DNA of 64,000 nucleotides from Roseomonas gilardii subsp. gilardii (GTDB taxonomy: Bacteria; Pseudomonadota; Alphaproteobacteria; Acetobacterales; Acetobacteraceae): the NCBI RefSeq assembly GCF_023078375.1, contig NZ_CP095554.1, positions 868,001-932,000 on the forward strand, in the 5' to 3' direction. The notes under the pieces are model-generated. The model was not told the origin of the DNA. It saw only the letters and a program-made list of their open reading frames with translations, and did no database searches. Shown in pieces: positions 18,541-26,580 of this stretch; within the stretch, counting starts at the first letter, position 1; each line of letters opens with the position of its first letter. Both the position numbers and the translations under genes were made by a program.

Positions 18541-19463
18541 GCATGCGTGTCTGCATCGCGGGGAGCGGCCTGATCGGCCGCGCCTGGGGAATGATCTTCG
18601 CCCGGGCGGGCTGGGAGGTCCGGCTCTGGGACCCGGTGGAGGGCGTGGCGGAGAAGGCGCGCGCCCTCTGCGCCGAGGGGCTGGGAAACCTGGCGGAGCA
18701 CGGGCTCTGCCAGGACCCGGAAGGGGCGGCTGCCCGTATCCGGGCGGCGAAGGACCTCGCCGCCGCGCTCGACGGCGTGGAGTTCGTGCAGGAGAACGGA
18801 CCGGAGGTGCTGGAGGTGAAGCGGGCACTGTTCCGCGAACTCGACGCTCTGGCGCCGCGCGGGGCCATCATCGCCTCCTCCTCCTCCGCCATCCGCTGCT
18901 CGCTCTTCACCGAGGATCTGCCGGGGCGGGCGCGCTGCCTGATCGGGCATCCGGTGAACCCGCCGCATCTGGTGCCGGTGGTGGAGATTTCCGGCGCCGG
19001 ATGGACCGATCCCACCGTGGTGGTGCGGGCGCGGGAGATCTACGATTCCATCGGCCAGGTGCCGGTCACGGTGCTGAAGGAGATCGAGGGCTTCGTGCTC
19101 AACCGCCTCCAGGGTGCGTTGCTGGCCGAGGCCTTCCGCCTCGTCGAGGAAGGCTATGTCACGCCGCAGGATCTGGACCGCACGGTGGCGGACGGGCTCG
19201 GCCTGCGCTGGAGCTTCCTCGGCCCCTTCGCGACCATCGAGCTGAACGCGCCGGGCGGCATCCCCGACTACTGCGCCCGCTACACCGGCTTCTACCGACG
19301 CCTCGCCGCCGATCCGGCCGGGCCGGAGGTCTTCGACGAGGCGAAGACCGGCGAGATCATGCGGCAATGGCCGCGACGTGACGACCTGCCCGAGCGGATG
19401 CAGTGGCGCGACGCGCGCCTCGCCGCCTTGCGGGCACACAAGCAGGAACAGGAGACACGCTGA
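18537..19463 (+). CDS. 3-hydroxyacyl-CoA dehydrogenase family protein (L-carnitine dehydrogenase-like)
   Basis: NAD-dependent dehydrogenase of about 308 residues with the N-terminal Rossmann motif AGSGLIGRAWG and a dinucleotide-binding Asp in RLWDPVEG, the substrate-domain block IGHPVNPPHLVPVVEI and EGFVLNRLQGALLAEAFRL. The short stand-alone form without a hydratase domain matches L-carnitine dehydrogenase and lambda-crystallin/gulonate dehydrogenase relatives. The GTG at 18537 overlaps the preceding stop (GTGA) and has GGAAGG upstream; ATG 18543 and GTG 18531 are alternatives. Followed directly by a BKACE gene, a pairing known for carnitine breakdown (3-dehydrocarnitine cleaved with acetyl-CoA). 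Substrate assignment is inference. Confidence 0.88.
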   Translation: MSMRVCIAGSGLIGRAWGMIFARAGWEVRLWDPVEGVAEKARALCAEGLGNLAEHGLCQDPEGAAARIRAAKDLAAALDGVEFVQENGPEVLEVKRALFRELDALAPRGAIIASSSSAIRCSLFTEDLPGRARCLIGHPVNPPHLVPVVEISGAGWTDPTVVVRAREIYDSIGQVPVTVLKEIEGFVLNRLQGALLAEAFRLVEEGYVTPQDLDRTVADGLGLRWSFLGPFATIELNAPGGIPDYCARYTGFYRRLAADPAGPEVFDEAKTGEIMRQWPRRDDLPERMQWRDARLAALRAHKQEQETR

Positions 19464-19465
19464 GC

Positions 19466-20395
19466 ATGGCCACCAAGCGCAAGGTCATCATCACCTGCGC
19501 CGTCACGGGCGCGATCCATACGCCGAGCATGTCGCCGCACCTGCCGGTGACACCGGAGGAAATCGCGGAGGCCGCGATCGGCGCCGCCGAGGCCGGGGCG
19601 GCGATCGTCCACCTGCACGCACGCAATCCGGAGACCGGCGAGCCGGACCAGACGCCGGACGCCTTCGCGAAGTTCCTGCCGGTCATCAAGCAGCGCACGA
19701 ACTGCGTGGTGAACCTGACCACCGGCGGCGCGCCGACCATGAGCATCGAGGAGCGCGTCCGTCCCGCCGCCACCTTCAAGCCGGAAGTGGCCTCGCTGAA
19801 CCTGGGCTCGATGAATTTCGGCCTGTTCGGGATGCTCGACCGCTTCAAGGACCTGAAGCATGAGTGGGAGCGGAGCTACCTCGCCAACAAGGACATCATC
19901 TTCCGCAACACTTTCGGACAGATCGAGTATATCCTGACCACCTGTGCCGGCAACGACACTCGCTTCGAGTTCGAGTGCTATGACACGGCTCATCTCTACA
20001 ACCTGAAGTACTTCTTCGACCGCGGGCTGGTGAAGGCTCCGCTCTTCATCCAGACGGTCTTCGGCCTGCAGGGCGGCATCGGCGCGCATCCGGAGGATGT
20101 GATGCACATGAAGCGCACGGCCGACCGGCTCTTCGGCGACAACTATCGCTGGTCCGTGCTCGGTGCCGGGCGCAACCAGCTCCCCATCGCGGCCATGGCG
20201 GCGGCCATGGGCGGCAACGTCCGCGTCGGGCTGGAGGACAGCCTCTGGGCCGGGCCGGGCAAGCTCGCCGCCAGCAATGCGGAGCAGGTGCGGCTGGTGC
20301 GGCAGATCATCGAGGGCCTCGGCCTGGATGTCGCCACCCCGGACGAGGCGCGGGAGATCCTGTCGCTCAAGGGTGGAGACCGCGTGGGGTTCTAG
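19466..20395 (+). CDS. BKACE family beta-keto acid cleavage enzyme
   Basis: TIM-barrel zinc enzyme of 309 residues (DUF849 family). These condense a beta-keto acid with acetyl-CoA and split it into acetoacetyl-CoA or a CoA ester plus an amine or acid. Visible marks are IITCAVTGAIHTPS, the metal-binding AAIVHLHARNP, NLTTGGAPTMS, SLNLGSMNFGLF and LGAGRNQLP. It starts 2 bases after the dehydrogenase stop. With that enzyme it fits oxidation and cleavage of carnitine or a similar beta-hydroxy acid imported by the Liv system. The stop codon TAG (20393-20395) is the insertion point of the IS630 element: the T and A are the duplicated target and the G is the first base of the IS, so the protein is unchanged. 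Confidence 0.92.
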   Translation: MATKRKVIITCAVTGAIHTPSMSPHLPVTPEEIAEAAIGAAEAGAAIVHLHARNPETGEPDQTPDAFAKFLPVIKQRTNCVVNLTTGGAPTMSIEERVRPAATFKPEVASLNLGSMNFGLFGMLDRFKDLKHEWERSYLANKDIIFRNTFGQIEYILTTCAGNDTRFEFECYDTAHLYNLKYFFDRGLVKAPLFIQTVFGLQGGIGAHPEDVMHMKRTADRLFGDNYRWSVLGAGRNQLPIAAMAAAMGGNVRVGLEDSLWAGPGKLAASNAEQVRLVRQIIEGLGLDVATPDEAREILSLKGGDRVGF

Positions 20396-21442
20396 AGTCT
20401 GTCAGATTGTTTCTGAATCGAGAATTGACTTCTGCGACGCGGGGCGGCCGTGATTCAAGATGGCTGCTGGATGGGAGGCCAGCGGCGATGGCTCGAGCCC
20501 TTTCCCTGGATTTGCGGATCCGTGTGGCAGCTGCGTTGGCTGGTGGGTCGACGGTTCGAGAAGCGGCGAAACGCTTTGGCGTCTCGGTCGCCAGTGCGGT
20601 ACGGATTGGTCAACTTGCCCGATCCGGGCATGGTCTGGCGGCCCGCAAGGTGGGGGCAATCGTCGGCCGAGACTGCTGGATGCGACCGAAGCATTGACCA
20701 GCCGCCTTGCGGCGAAGTCGGATTGGACCGTGCGGGCACTTGCCGCCGACCTGAAGGCCGGCGGCATCGACGTGTCGCATGACACGGTCTGGCGTTTTAT
20801 GCGCCGCCAAGGCCTCACCTTCAAAAAAAACTTTGCTGGCAAGCGAGACGGAACGGCCGAGCCTGGCGCGTCTGAGGGCCCGTTGGCGGACCCGTCAACA
20901 TCGGTTTGATCCGGCCCGCCTGGTCTTCATTGACGAGACATGGGTGAAGACCAACATGACCCGCACACGAGGCTGGAGCCTGCGCGGGGCGCCGCTCCTG
21001 GCCAAGGTGCCGCACGGGCACTGGAAGACGCTGACGTTCCTGGCCGGATTGCGGCACGATCGCATCGTCGCCCCCTGCGTCATCGACGGACCGATCAACG
21101 GCTTGTCCTTCACAGCATGGGTGCGACAGTTCCTGCTGCCGACCCTCGGGCCGCGAGACATCGTCATCGCCGACAACCTTGGCAGTCATAAGGGAAAACC
21201 AGCCCGCGATGCGATCCGGAGCGTCGGTGCCAGGCTGCTCTTCCTGCCGCCCTACAGCCCCGACCTCAACCCGATCGAGATGGTCTTCGCCAAGCTCAAG
21301 ACCCTCCTGCGAAAGGCCGATGAACGCTCCATCGATGCCACCTGGCGCAAGATCGGCGACTTGCTCTTGACCTTCACCGCCGACGAATGCGCCGCATACC
21401 TCCGCCATGCCGGCTATGCTTCTATTTGAACCTGACAGACTC
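20395..21442 (+). mobile_element. IS630-family insertion sequence
   Basis: A 1048-bp element. Left end GAGTCTGTCAGATT and right end (reverse complement) GAGTCTGTCAGGTT match over 13 of 14 bases. The flanks are TA at 20393-20394 and TA at 21443-21444, the TA target duplication typical of IS630/Tc1-mariner elements. It carries one transposase gene interrupted by two opposite single-base frame changes. Removing the element and one TA restores GTTCTAGCTTTCC, with the BKACE stop codon intact. Confidence 0.93.
20488..21429 (+). pseudogene. IS630 transposase, two compensating frameshifts
   Basis: The frame from ATG 20488 encodes the helix-turn-helix (MARALSLDLRIRVAAAL, then VREAAKRFGVSVASAVR). At ARKVG it leaves frame; the next frame gives GGNRRPRLLDATEALTSRLAA and HDTVWRFMRRQGLTFKK; at the A8 run (20823-20830) it returns to the first frame with TLLASETERPSLARLRARW and the DDE catalytic domain (FIDETW, IADNLGSHKG, PYSPDLNPIEMVFAKLK). 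The first site is GGGGG at 20652-20656 and needs one more G; the second needs one A fewer. Net length would be about 314 residues. A-run programmed frameshifts occur in some IS630 members, but two shifts would be odd, so I treat it as inactive or mis-sequenced. Confidence 0.85.
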
Positions 21443-21508
21443 TAGCTTTCCCACAGCCCAGGGAGGACCGGCGGCAGGCCGGCCTCCTCATGGGGCGGGG
21501 CGGCTGCG

Positions 21509-22642
21509 TCAGATCAGCTCGCGATAGACGGAAGCGATCCTCTCGCTGATCACCGGCCAGGCGAAATGCCTCTCGGCATAGTGGCGGCAGGCCGCTTCGT
21601 CCGGCAGGCGCCCCGGTGTGGTCAGCGCCGCGGCCAGTCCCGAGGCGATGCTGTCCGCATCGCTTCCAGGCAGCACCAGATCGGGCGAAAGGCCGGAAAC
21701 CACCTCCGGCAGGCCGCCGACCGGCGTCACCAGGACCGGCGTGCCCGAGGCCAGGGCCTCGACCGCGATCAGGCCAAAGCCCTCCAGCGCCGCGGTGGGG
21801 ACGACGACGAGATCCGTGGCCCGGTAGGCGACCGGCAGCAGTTCGTCCGGAACGAAACCGGCGAAGCGGACCGTATCCTCCAGCCCATGCCGGCGCACCA
21901 GTTCCTCCAGCGCCAGCCGTTCCGGGCCCTTGCCGACGATGTAGAGCACGGCGTCCACCTGCTTCTGGCGCAGGGCCGCCATGGCCTCGATCAGCCGGTC
22001 CAGCCCCATGCGCCGCACCAGGCGCCGCACGGCGAGCAGCACGGGCCGGTCCTGCACCCAGCCCATCCGGGTCCGCGCCTCCGCGCGGCTGCCCTGCGCG
22101 GTGAAGGTGGAGAGATCAGCGCCGCCCGGCACCAGCCGCAACGCGGAATCCCGCACGCCGTAATGCTCCTGCGCGATCCGGCCGAAAGCTTCCGACAGCA
22201 CGATCACCCGCTGAGCCCGGCGATAGACTGCTGTCTCGATCAGCTTCTTGACGCGCACGGAATGGCTGCCGGCCCCTTCCGCCGCGCTTTCCAGCGCCCA
22301 GGGACCATGAAAATGCACCACCAGTGGCAGGCCGCGCAGCTTATCGAGGATGGGCAGGGTGTAGAGCGCGAAATGCGAGGTCGCGAGCGCGGGGCGGGGC
22401 CGCAGCAACTCGCTGGCCGCCGCGCGGATCGCGCGGGCGCGGTTCAGCATCGACGCATCGGCCGGAAAGCTGCGGAAGCGGCCCTGCGTGTCGATCTCGG
22501 CCCGCCCCTTGCCGGGAACGATGCCGCGGGATTCGAAGCCCAGTTTCTCCAGGCCGAGATAGAGGTTGTAGAAGACGTTCTCGGCGCCGCCTTTGTGTTC
22601 CGGGAACCAGCCGCTGCCGACCTGGAAGATGCGCTGTGTCAC
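21509..22642 (-). CDS. Glycosyltransferase family 4 protein
   Basis: GT-B fold glycosyltransferase, 377 residues from a GTG at 22642 (VTQRIFQVGSGWFPEHKGGAENVFYNL), chosen because the glycine-rich N-terminal acceptor loop starts at the usual place. The C-terminal donor domain shows RPVLLAVRRLVRRMGLDRLIEAM, IVGKGPER and the EX7E-type block ALEGFGLIAVEALASGTPV. It would move a nucleotide-linked sugar to a lipid-linked exopolysaccharide precursor on the cytoplasmic side. It is divergent from galE and lies just beyond the IS. The sugar is unknown. Confidence 0.92.
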   Translation of the reverse strand: MTQRIFQVGSGWFPEHKGGAENVFYNLYLGLEKLGFESRGIVPGKGRAEIDTQGRFRSFPADASMLNRARAIRAAASELLRPRPALATSHFALYTLPILDKLRGLPLVVHFHGPWALESAAEGAGSHSVRVKKLIETAVYRRAQRVIVLSEAFGRIAQEHYGVRDSALRLVPGGADLSTFTAQGSRAEARTRMGWVQDRPVLLAVRRLVRRMGLDRLIEAMAALRQKQVDAVLYIVGKGPERLALEELVRRHGLEDTVRFAGFVPDELLPVAYRATDLVVVPTAALEGFGLIAVEALASGTPVLVTPVGGLPEVVSGLSPDLVLPGSDADSIASGLAAALTTPGRLPDEAACRHYAERHFAWPVISERIASVYRELI

Positions 22643-23015
22643 GGATGTGCTACGCCTTTGTCCCGGGGGCTGGGGGATTGCTGCATGCCAGAACGGCGTT
22701 GGAGAGACATTCCTGTCATGGAAGAACTCCGGCGATAAGGGGCAGGCCACGGGCTGCCGGGGCTGGGATGTCGAGCAACCCGCATCGCGACAGGTGCCCG
22801 CCGGCGCACAGCACGCCGGATCATCGCATGAATTGCCATTTTATGAGAAACATGAGACTCCGTCCAATTATCCTGCCTCTCGCGAAACGGCTTTCCCGCT
22901 ATCACGGCGATGGCCAGGGTGTCGTGCTCCGGGAGATGACGTTTCCGTCCTTTCCAGCGCAGAAGGACCCGGCGACAGGCGAGGAACGGATATCCCAGTG
23001 AAGGATCGGGAAGAG
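22643..23015. other. Divergent intergenic region between glycosyltransferase and galE
   Basis: About 370 bases. The frames of both neighbours stay open into it but without family similarity. A locally AT-richer stretch near 22825-22875 is the best place for divergent promoters. I see no clear operator or hairpin. Confidence 0.5.
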
Positions 23016-24008
23016 ATGGGCAGCGTCCTGGTGACCGGCGGCGCCGGCTATATCGGCAGCCATGCCGTGCTCGCCCTTCGCGATGCGGGCTTCGCGCCTG
23101 TGGTGCTGGATGACCTGTCCACCGGTTTCCGTCAGGCGGTGCCGGCGGATATCCCCTTCGTCCAGGGCTCCGTCGGCGACGAGGATCTGATGGCGGAGAC
23201 GATGCGGCGTCACCGCGTCTCGGCGGTGATGCATTTCGCGGCCTTCCAGATCGTGCCGGAGAGCGTCGAGCAGCCGCTGGAATACTGGCGCAACAATGTG
23301 GGCGGGGTTGCCGCCACCCTTGGCGCCTGTCTGCGCAGCGGTGTCCGCCATCTCGTCTTTTCCTCCACCGCGGCGGTCTATGGCATCCCCGAGACGCTGC
23401 CGGTGCCCGAGGATGCGCCCTGCGAGCCGATCACCCCTTACGGTTCCAGCAAGCACGCGGCGGAGCGGATGATCCTCGATGTCGCGCGGGCCTTCGGGCT
23501 TTCCACGGTGACGCTGCGCTACTTCAACGTCGCGGGCGCCGATCCGGCCGGGCGGGCGGGACAGCGTTCGCACCAGGCGACGCATCTGATCAAGGTGGCC
23601 TGCGAGGTGGCGACCGGGAAGCGCGACAAGGTGGAGATCTTCGGCACGGACTATCCGACGCCGGACGGGACCGGCGTGCGCGACTATGTGCATGTCTCGG
23701 ACCTCGCCGATGCCCATGTCGCGGCGCTGCGCCATATCCTGCGGAACCAGGTCAACCTCACCATGAACTGCGGCTATGGCTGGGGTTATTCGGTGCGGGA
23801 GGTGCTGACGGCGGTGGAGCGGGTGAATGGCGCGCCGCTGCCGATCGTCGAATCGCCGCGCCGCGCGGGTGATCCGCCCTCCCTCGTCGCTGCCGTCGAT
23901 CGCCTGCAGCGGACGCTCGACTGGCGGCCGCGCTACGAGACCCTGGACTTCATCATCCGGAGCGCGCTGGACTGGGAAGAGGCGCTGGCGGCGGAAAGCC
24001 GGCCCTGA
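23016..24008 (+). CDS. galE: UDP-glucose 4-epimerase
   Basis: Extended SDR of 330 residues interconverting UDP-glucose and UDP-galactose with bound NAD. It has the TGGAGYIG cofactor motif at 7-14, SSTAAVYG with the catalytic serine region, the YGSSK Tyr-Lys motif, and LRYFNVAGADPAGR. The C-terminal half has DYPTPDGTGVRDYVHVSDLA split as a strong GalE signature, and NCGYGWGYSVREV. ATG 23016 is preceded by GGGAAGAG. It probably supplies UDP-galactose for the surrounding exopolysaccharide glycosyltransferases. Confidence 0.96.
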   Translation: MGSVLVTGGAGYIGSHAVLALRDAGFAPVVLDDLSTGFRQAVPADIPFVQGSVGDEDLMAETMRRHRVSAVMHFAAFQIVPESVEQPLEYWRNNVGGVAATLGACLRSGVRHLVFSSTAAVYGIPETLPVPEDAPCEPITPYGSSKHAAERMILDVARAFGLSTVTLRYFNVAGADPAGRAGQRSHQATHLIKVACEVATGKRDKVEIFGTDYPTPDGTGVRDYVHVSDLADAHVAALRHILRNQVNLTMNCGYGWGYSVREVLTAVERVNGAPLPIVESPRRAGDPPSLVAAVDRLQRTLDWRPRYETLDFIIRSALDWEEALAAESRP

Positions 24009-24061
24009 GGCCGGGTTAGCCTGGACCCTGGCCCGGCCAGCCCCGCCGCCGGGCAGGGCGG

Positions 24062-25249
24062 TCAGGACGCCAGCGGCACCGGCGCACCGGAACGGCGCTC
24101 CGTCGCCAGCCCGGCATAGACCTCTTCCAGCCTGTCCACCACCTTCGTCGAGGCATAGTGCTTCTCGACGAAGGCGCGGTTGGTGGCGCCCATGCGCTGC
24201 TGCATCTCCGGCGAGCGCAGCAACTTGAGCAGTGCCTCGGCCATGGCCGCCGGGTCCTCCTGCGGCACGATGAAGCCGCCGGAGCCGTCGGGCGGGAGGA
24301 GATAGGGCAGGCCGCCCGTGTTCGTCACCACCAGCGGCTTGCCGCAGGCCATGCCCTCGATCGCGGTCGTGCCGAGAGGCTCGCCATGCGAGGGAAGGAC
24401 GTAGATCGCGTGCTGGCGGAAGAACTCCACCGAGCTGTCGCGGGGGACATGGCCCTTGGTGTGGATCCGGTCGCGGCAGGGAAGCGTCGCGATCATCGCG
24501 TTCACCTCCTCCCAGTGGTCGCCCCGCCCGATGATGCTGAGCGTGGCTTCGGGCACCTCGCGGGCGACGATTTCGAAGGCTCTGATCAGGTCGAAGATGC
24601 CCTTCCGGCGGGCGACGCTGGTGTAGAAGAGGATGCTGAGCGGTCCCTTCTCGGGTGCCTCGCCGGAGGGGGAGAAGAGCTCGGCATCGATGCCGTGATG
24701 CATGGTGATGATCTTGTTCTTCACCATCCCGGGCACGGCGATGCGGTCCATCGCCGCCGGGGTGGTCAGCATCAGGCTCGTCGCCTGCCATTGCTGCAGG
24801 AAGCAGATCGCCCAGCGGACGCCGCTTTCCAGGCGTACCTTCAGGCTGTCGCGGTTCTGGTCCGGCCAGCGCGCCACATAGGTGCCGAGCAGCACCGGCA
24901 GACCGCATCCCACCATGCCGAGCGAGAGCCCGACGAAGACGGGATTCATCTGGTGGACGATGTCGATCGTCTCTTCCTTGCGCAGCTTCTCCAGCAACAG
25001 CCGCGTCCGGACCATGTATTCCAGGCGCTTCAGCGGGCCGGGCCAGGACTGCTTGATCGGGTGGAAGGTCACGTTGCCCGGCATGGGCTCCTTCAGGTCC
25101 ACTTCCTGACAGGCGACATGCAGGCGATAGCCCCGGTTCGCGAGTTCGCGCAGGAAGCCGCAGGCGATCAGCCCATCCCCGTAGAGGCGGTGATCCGTCA
25201 GCAGGTCGGACGGATGCACGATGAAGATGGTGGGCTTCCGGGTGGTCAT
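24062..25249 (-). CDS. Glycosyltransferase family 4 protein
   Basis: GT-B glycosyltransferase of 395 residues. The N-terminal domain starts TIFIVHPSDLLTDHRLYGDG; the donor domain has SILFYTSVARRKGIFDLIRAF, IIGRGDHWEEV and the GT4 block SHGEPLGTTAIEGMACGKPL followed by TNTGGLPYLL. Last gene of the minus-strand run wzc-like kinase, flippase, polymerase, acyltransferase, glycosyltransferase. It likely adds one residue of the repeating unit; specificity cannot be read from sequence. Confidence 0.92.
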   Translation of the reverse strand: MTTRKPTIFIVHPSDLLTDHRLYGDGLIACGFLRELANRGYRLHVACQEVDLKEPMPGNVTFHPIKQSWPGPLKRLEYMVRTRLLLEKLRKEETIDIVHQMNPVFVGLSLGMVGCGLPVLLGTYVARWPDQNRDSLKVRLESGVRWAICFLQQWQATSLMLTTPAAMDRIAVPGMVKNKIITMHHGIDAELFSPSGEAPEKGPLSILFYTSVARRKGIFDLIRAFEIVAREVPEATLSIIGRGDHWEEVNAMIATLPCRDRIHTKGHVPRDSSVEFFRQHAIYVLPSHGEPLGTTAIEGMACGKPLVVTNTGGLPYLLPPDGSGGFIVPQEDPAAMAEALLKLLRSPEMQQRMGATNRAFVEKHYASTKVVDRLEEVYAGLATERRSGAPVPLAS

Positions 25250-25389
25250 GGATCAGCGCCTCACTGACGTCGCGGTTCCGCCGGGAGGGCCGTGGCCATG
25301 GGCATGGCCCGCGATGGCCATCGGCCGGAGCGGACCGGTCCTGGCAAGAAGGGGGTGCCCGGTACGGGCGGATTCCGGGCCGGCATCGC

Positions 25390-26529
25390 TCAGCGCAGCC
25401 TGTCGGAGGTGTCGGGCGCCGCGGCGGACCAGGCGGGGGTGAGCTTCGCCTTCGGGGAGCCGAAATAGGCCTGCCCGAAACGGCGCGCCGCCTGCTGCAG
25501 CGGCGTATCGACGAGATGGTGGAAGGCATAGCCGATCAGGATCGCGACGGCCGAAGCCGCCAGGATCACCGGGACCTGGAAGCCCGCCGGCATGAGGCCG
25601 TACTTCCAGATGAACTTCCCCATCAGCACCAGCGTGCTGAAGTGCACCAGATACACCGAGTAGGAGATGGCGCCGAGCATGACCAGAAAGGCCGGCATGC
25701 GCAGCATCCCGCGCCATTCCACCAGGGTGCCACCCAGCAGCGCCGCGCCGGAGAAGCCGCCGGCGAGGATGGCGGTGTGGAAGTCGAAGGTGTTGGTGGG
25801 CTCGGGCGCCCGTAGCGCGATCAGCCAGAACAGGCCGCCGCAGCCCAGGGCCAGCAGGAGAATTCCAGGGAGGCCGGTGCTGCGGAGCCGCGGCGACAGG
25901 GCCAGCCAGGCGCAGAGCACGCCGATCCCGAATTCCAGGGCCTGTGGCCGCAGGAACTGCGCCCAGGGCGAGGTCAGGTCGGCGCTGATCAGATGAAGCA
26001 GCACGATGAGCGCCTGCCAGAGCAGGATCAGCCCCATGCCGAGGCCCAGATTCAGGATGGCCAGCGCGAAGACCGCGTAGAAGAAAACCTCATAGACCAG
26101 CGTCCAGGTCACATTGACCAGCGGGATGCCGCTCTGGGGCAGGAGCAGGAAGCTTGCCACCACGCTCCAGGTATCCAGCTTCTGCGATTCGCTGGCATGG
26201 GCACCCGTCAGATAGGTGGCCAGGGCCAGGGTGCTCATGATGAAGACCGCGGGATAGATGCGCGAGAAGCGCCGCCACAGATAGCGTGGACAGCGGTCCG
26301 GCCGCCCGAGATCCGCCTGATGGACGAGGGTGATGATGAAGCCGCTCAGGACGAAGAAGATATCCACGCCGAGGGCCCCGTTGGACAGGATGCGCTCCAT
26401 GATCCCGCCGACAGGCTCGTGGCCCACGACGACCTGCGCATGGAACAGCACGACCAGCACGGCCGCGAGTCCTCGCATGGCCTCTATCCACTCGATCCGG
26501 TGGGATGTCGCGGGCAATGCGTTCGTCAT
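25390..26529 (-). CDS. Acyltransferase 3 family membrane protein
   Basis: Multi-spanning inner-membrane O-acyltransferase, 379 residues, with about ten hydrophobic segments. The N-terminal RIEWIEAMRGLAAVLVVLFHA carries the family's R-G-A pattern and conserved histidine, and VDIFFVLSGFIITLVH is the second hallmark. Such proteins put acetyl or similar groups on exopolysaccharide sugars. It sits between the polymerase and a glycosyltransferase gene in the same direction, consistent with decorating this polymer. The C-terminal about 30 residues are hydrophilic and probably cytoplasmic. Confidence 0.93.
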   Translation of the reverse strand: MTNALPATSHRIEWIEAMRGLAAVLVVLFHAQVVVGHEPVGGIMERILSNGALGVDIFFVLSGFIITLVHQADLGRPDRCPRYLWRRFSRIYPAVFIMSTLALATYLTGAHASESQKLDTWSVVASFLLLPQSGIPLVNVTWTLVYEVFFYAVFALAILNLGLGMGLILLWQALIVLLHLISADLTSPWAQFLRPQALEFGIGVLCAWLALSPRLRSTGLPGILLLALGCGGLFWLIALRAPEPTNTFDFHTAILAGGFSGAALLGGTLVEWRGMLRMPAFLVMLGAISYSVYLVHFSTLVLMGKFIWKYGLMPAGFQVPVILAASAVAILIGYAFHHLVDTPLQQAARRFGQAYFGSPKAKLTPAWSAAAPDTSDRLR

Positions 26530-26580
26530 GACCGAGGAACCCCCACCTGTTTCACGCCCCCATCATGCGGCCATTGGCCG

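Noticed and set aside
20823-20830. Programmed frameshift in the IS630 transposase at A8
   Set aside because: A-run frameshifting is known in some IS630 members, but here a second, opposite shift at a G run is also needed, so simple indels or sequencing error are more likely.
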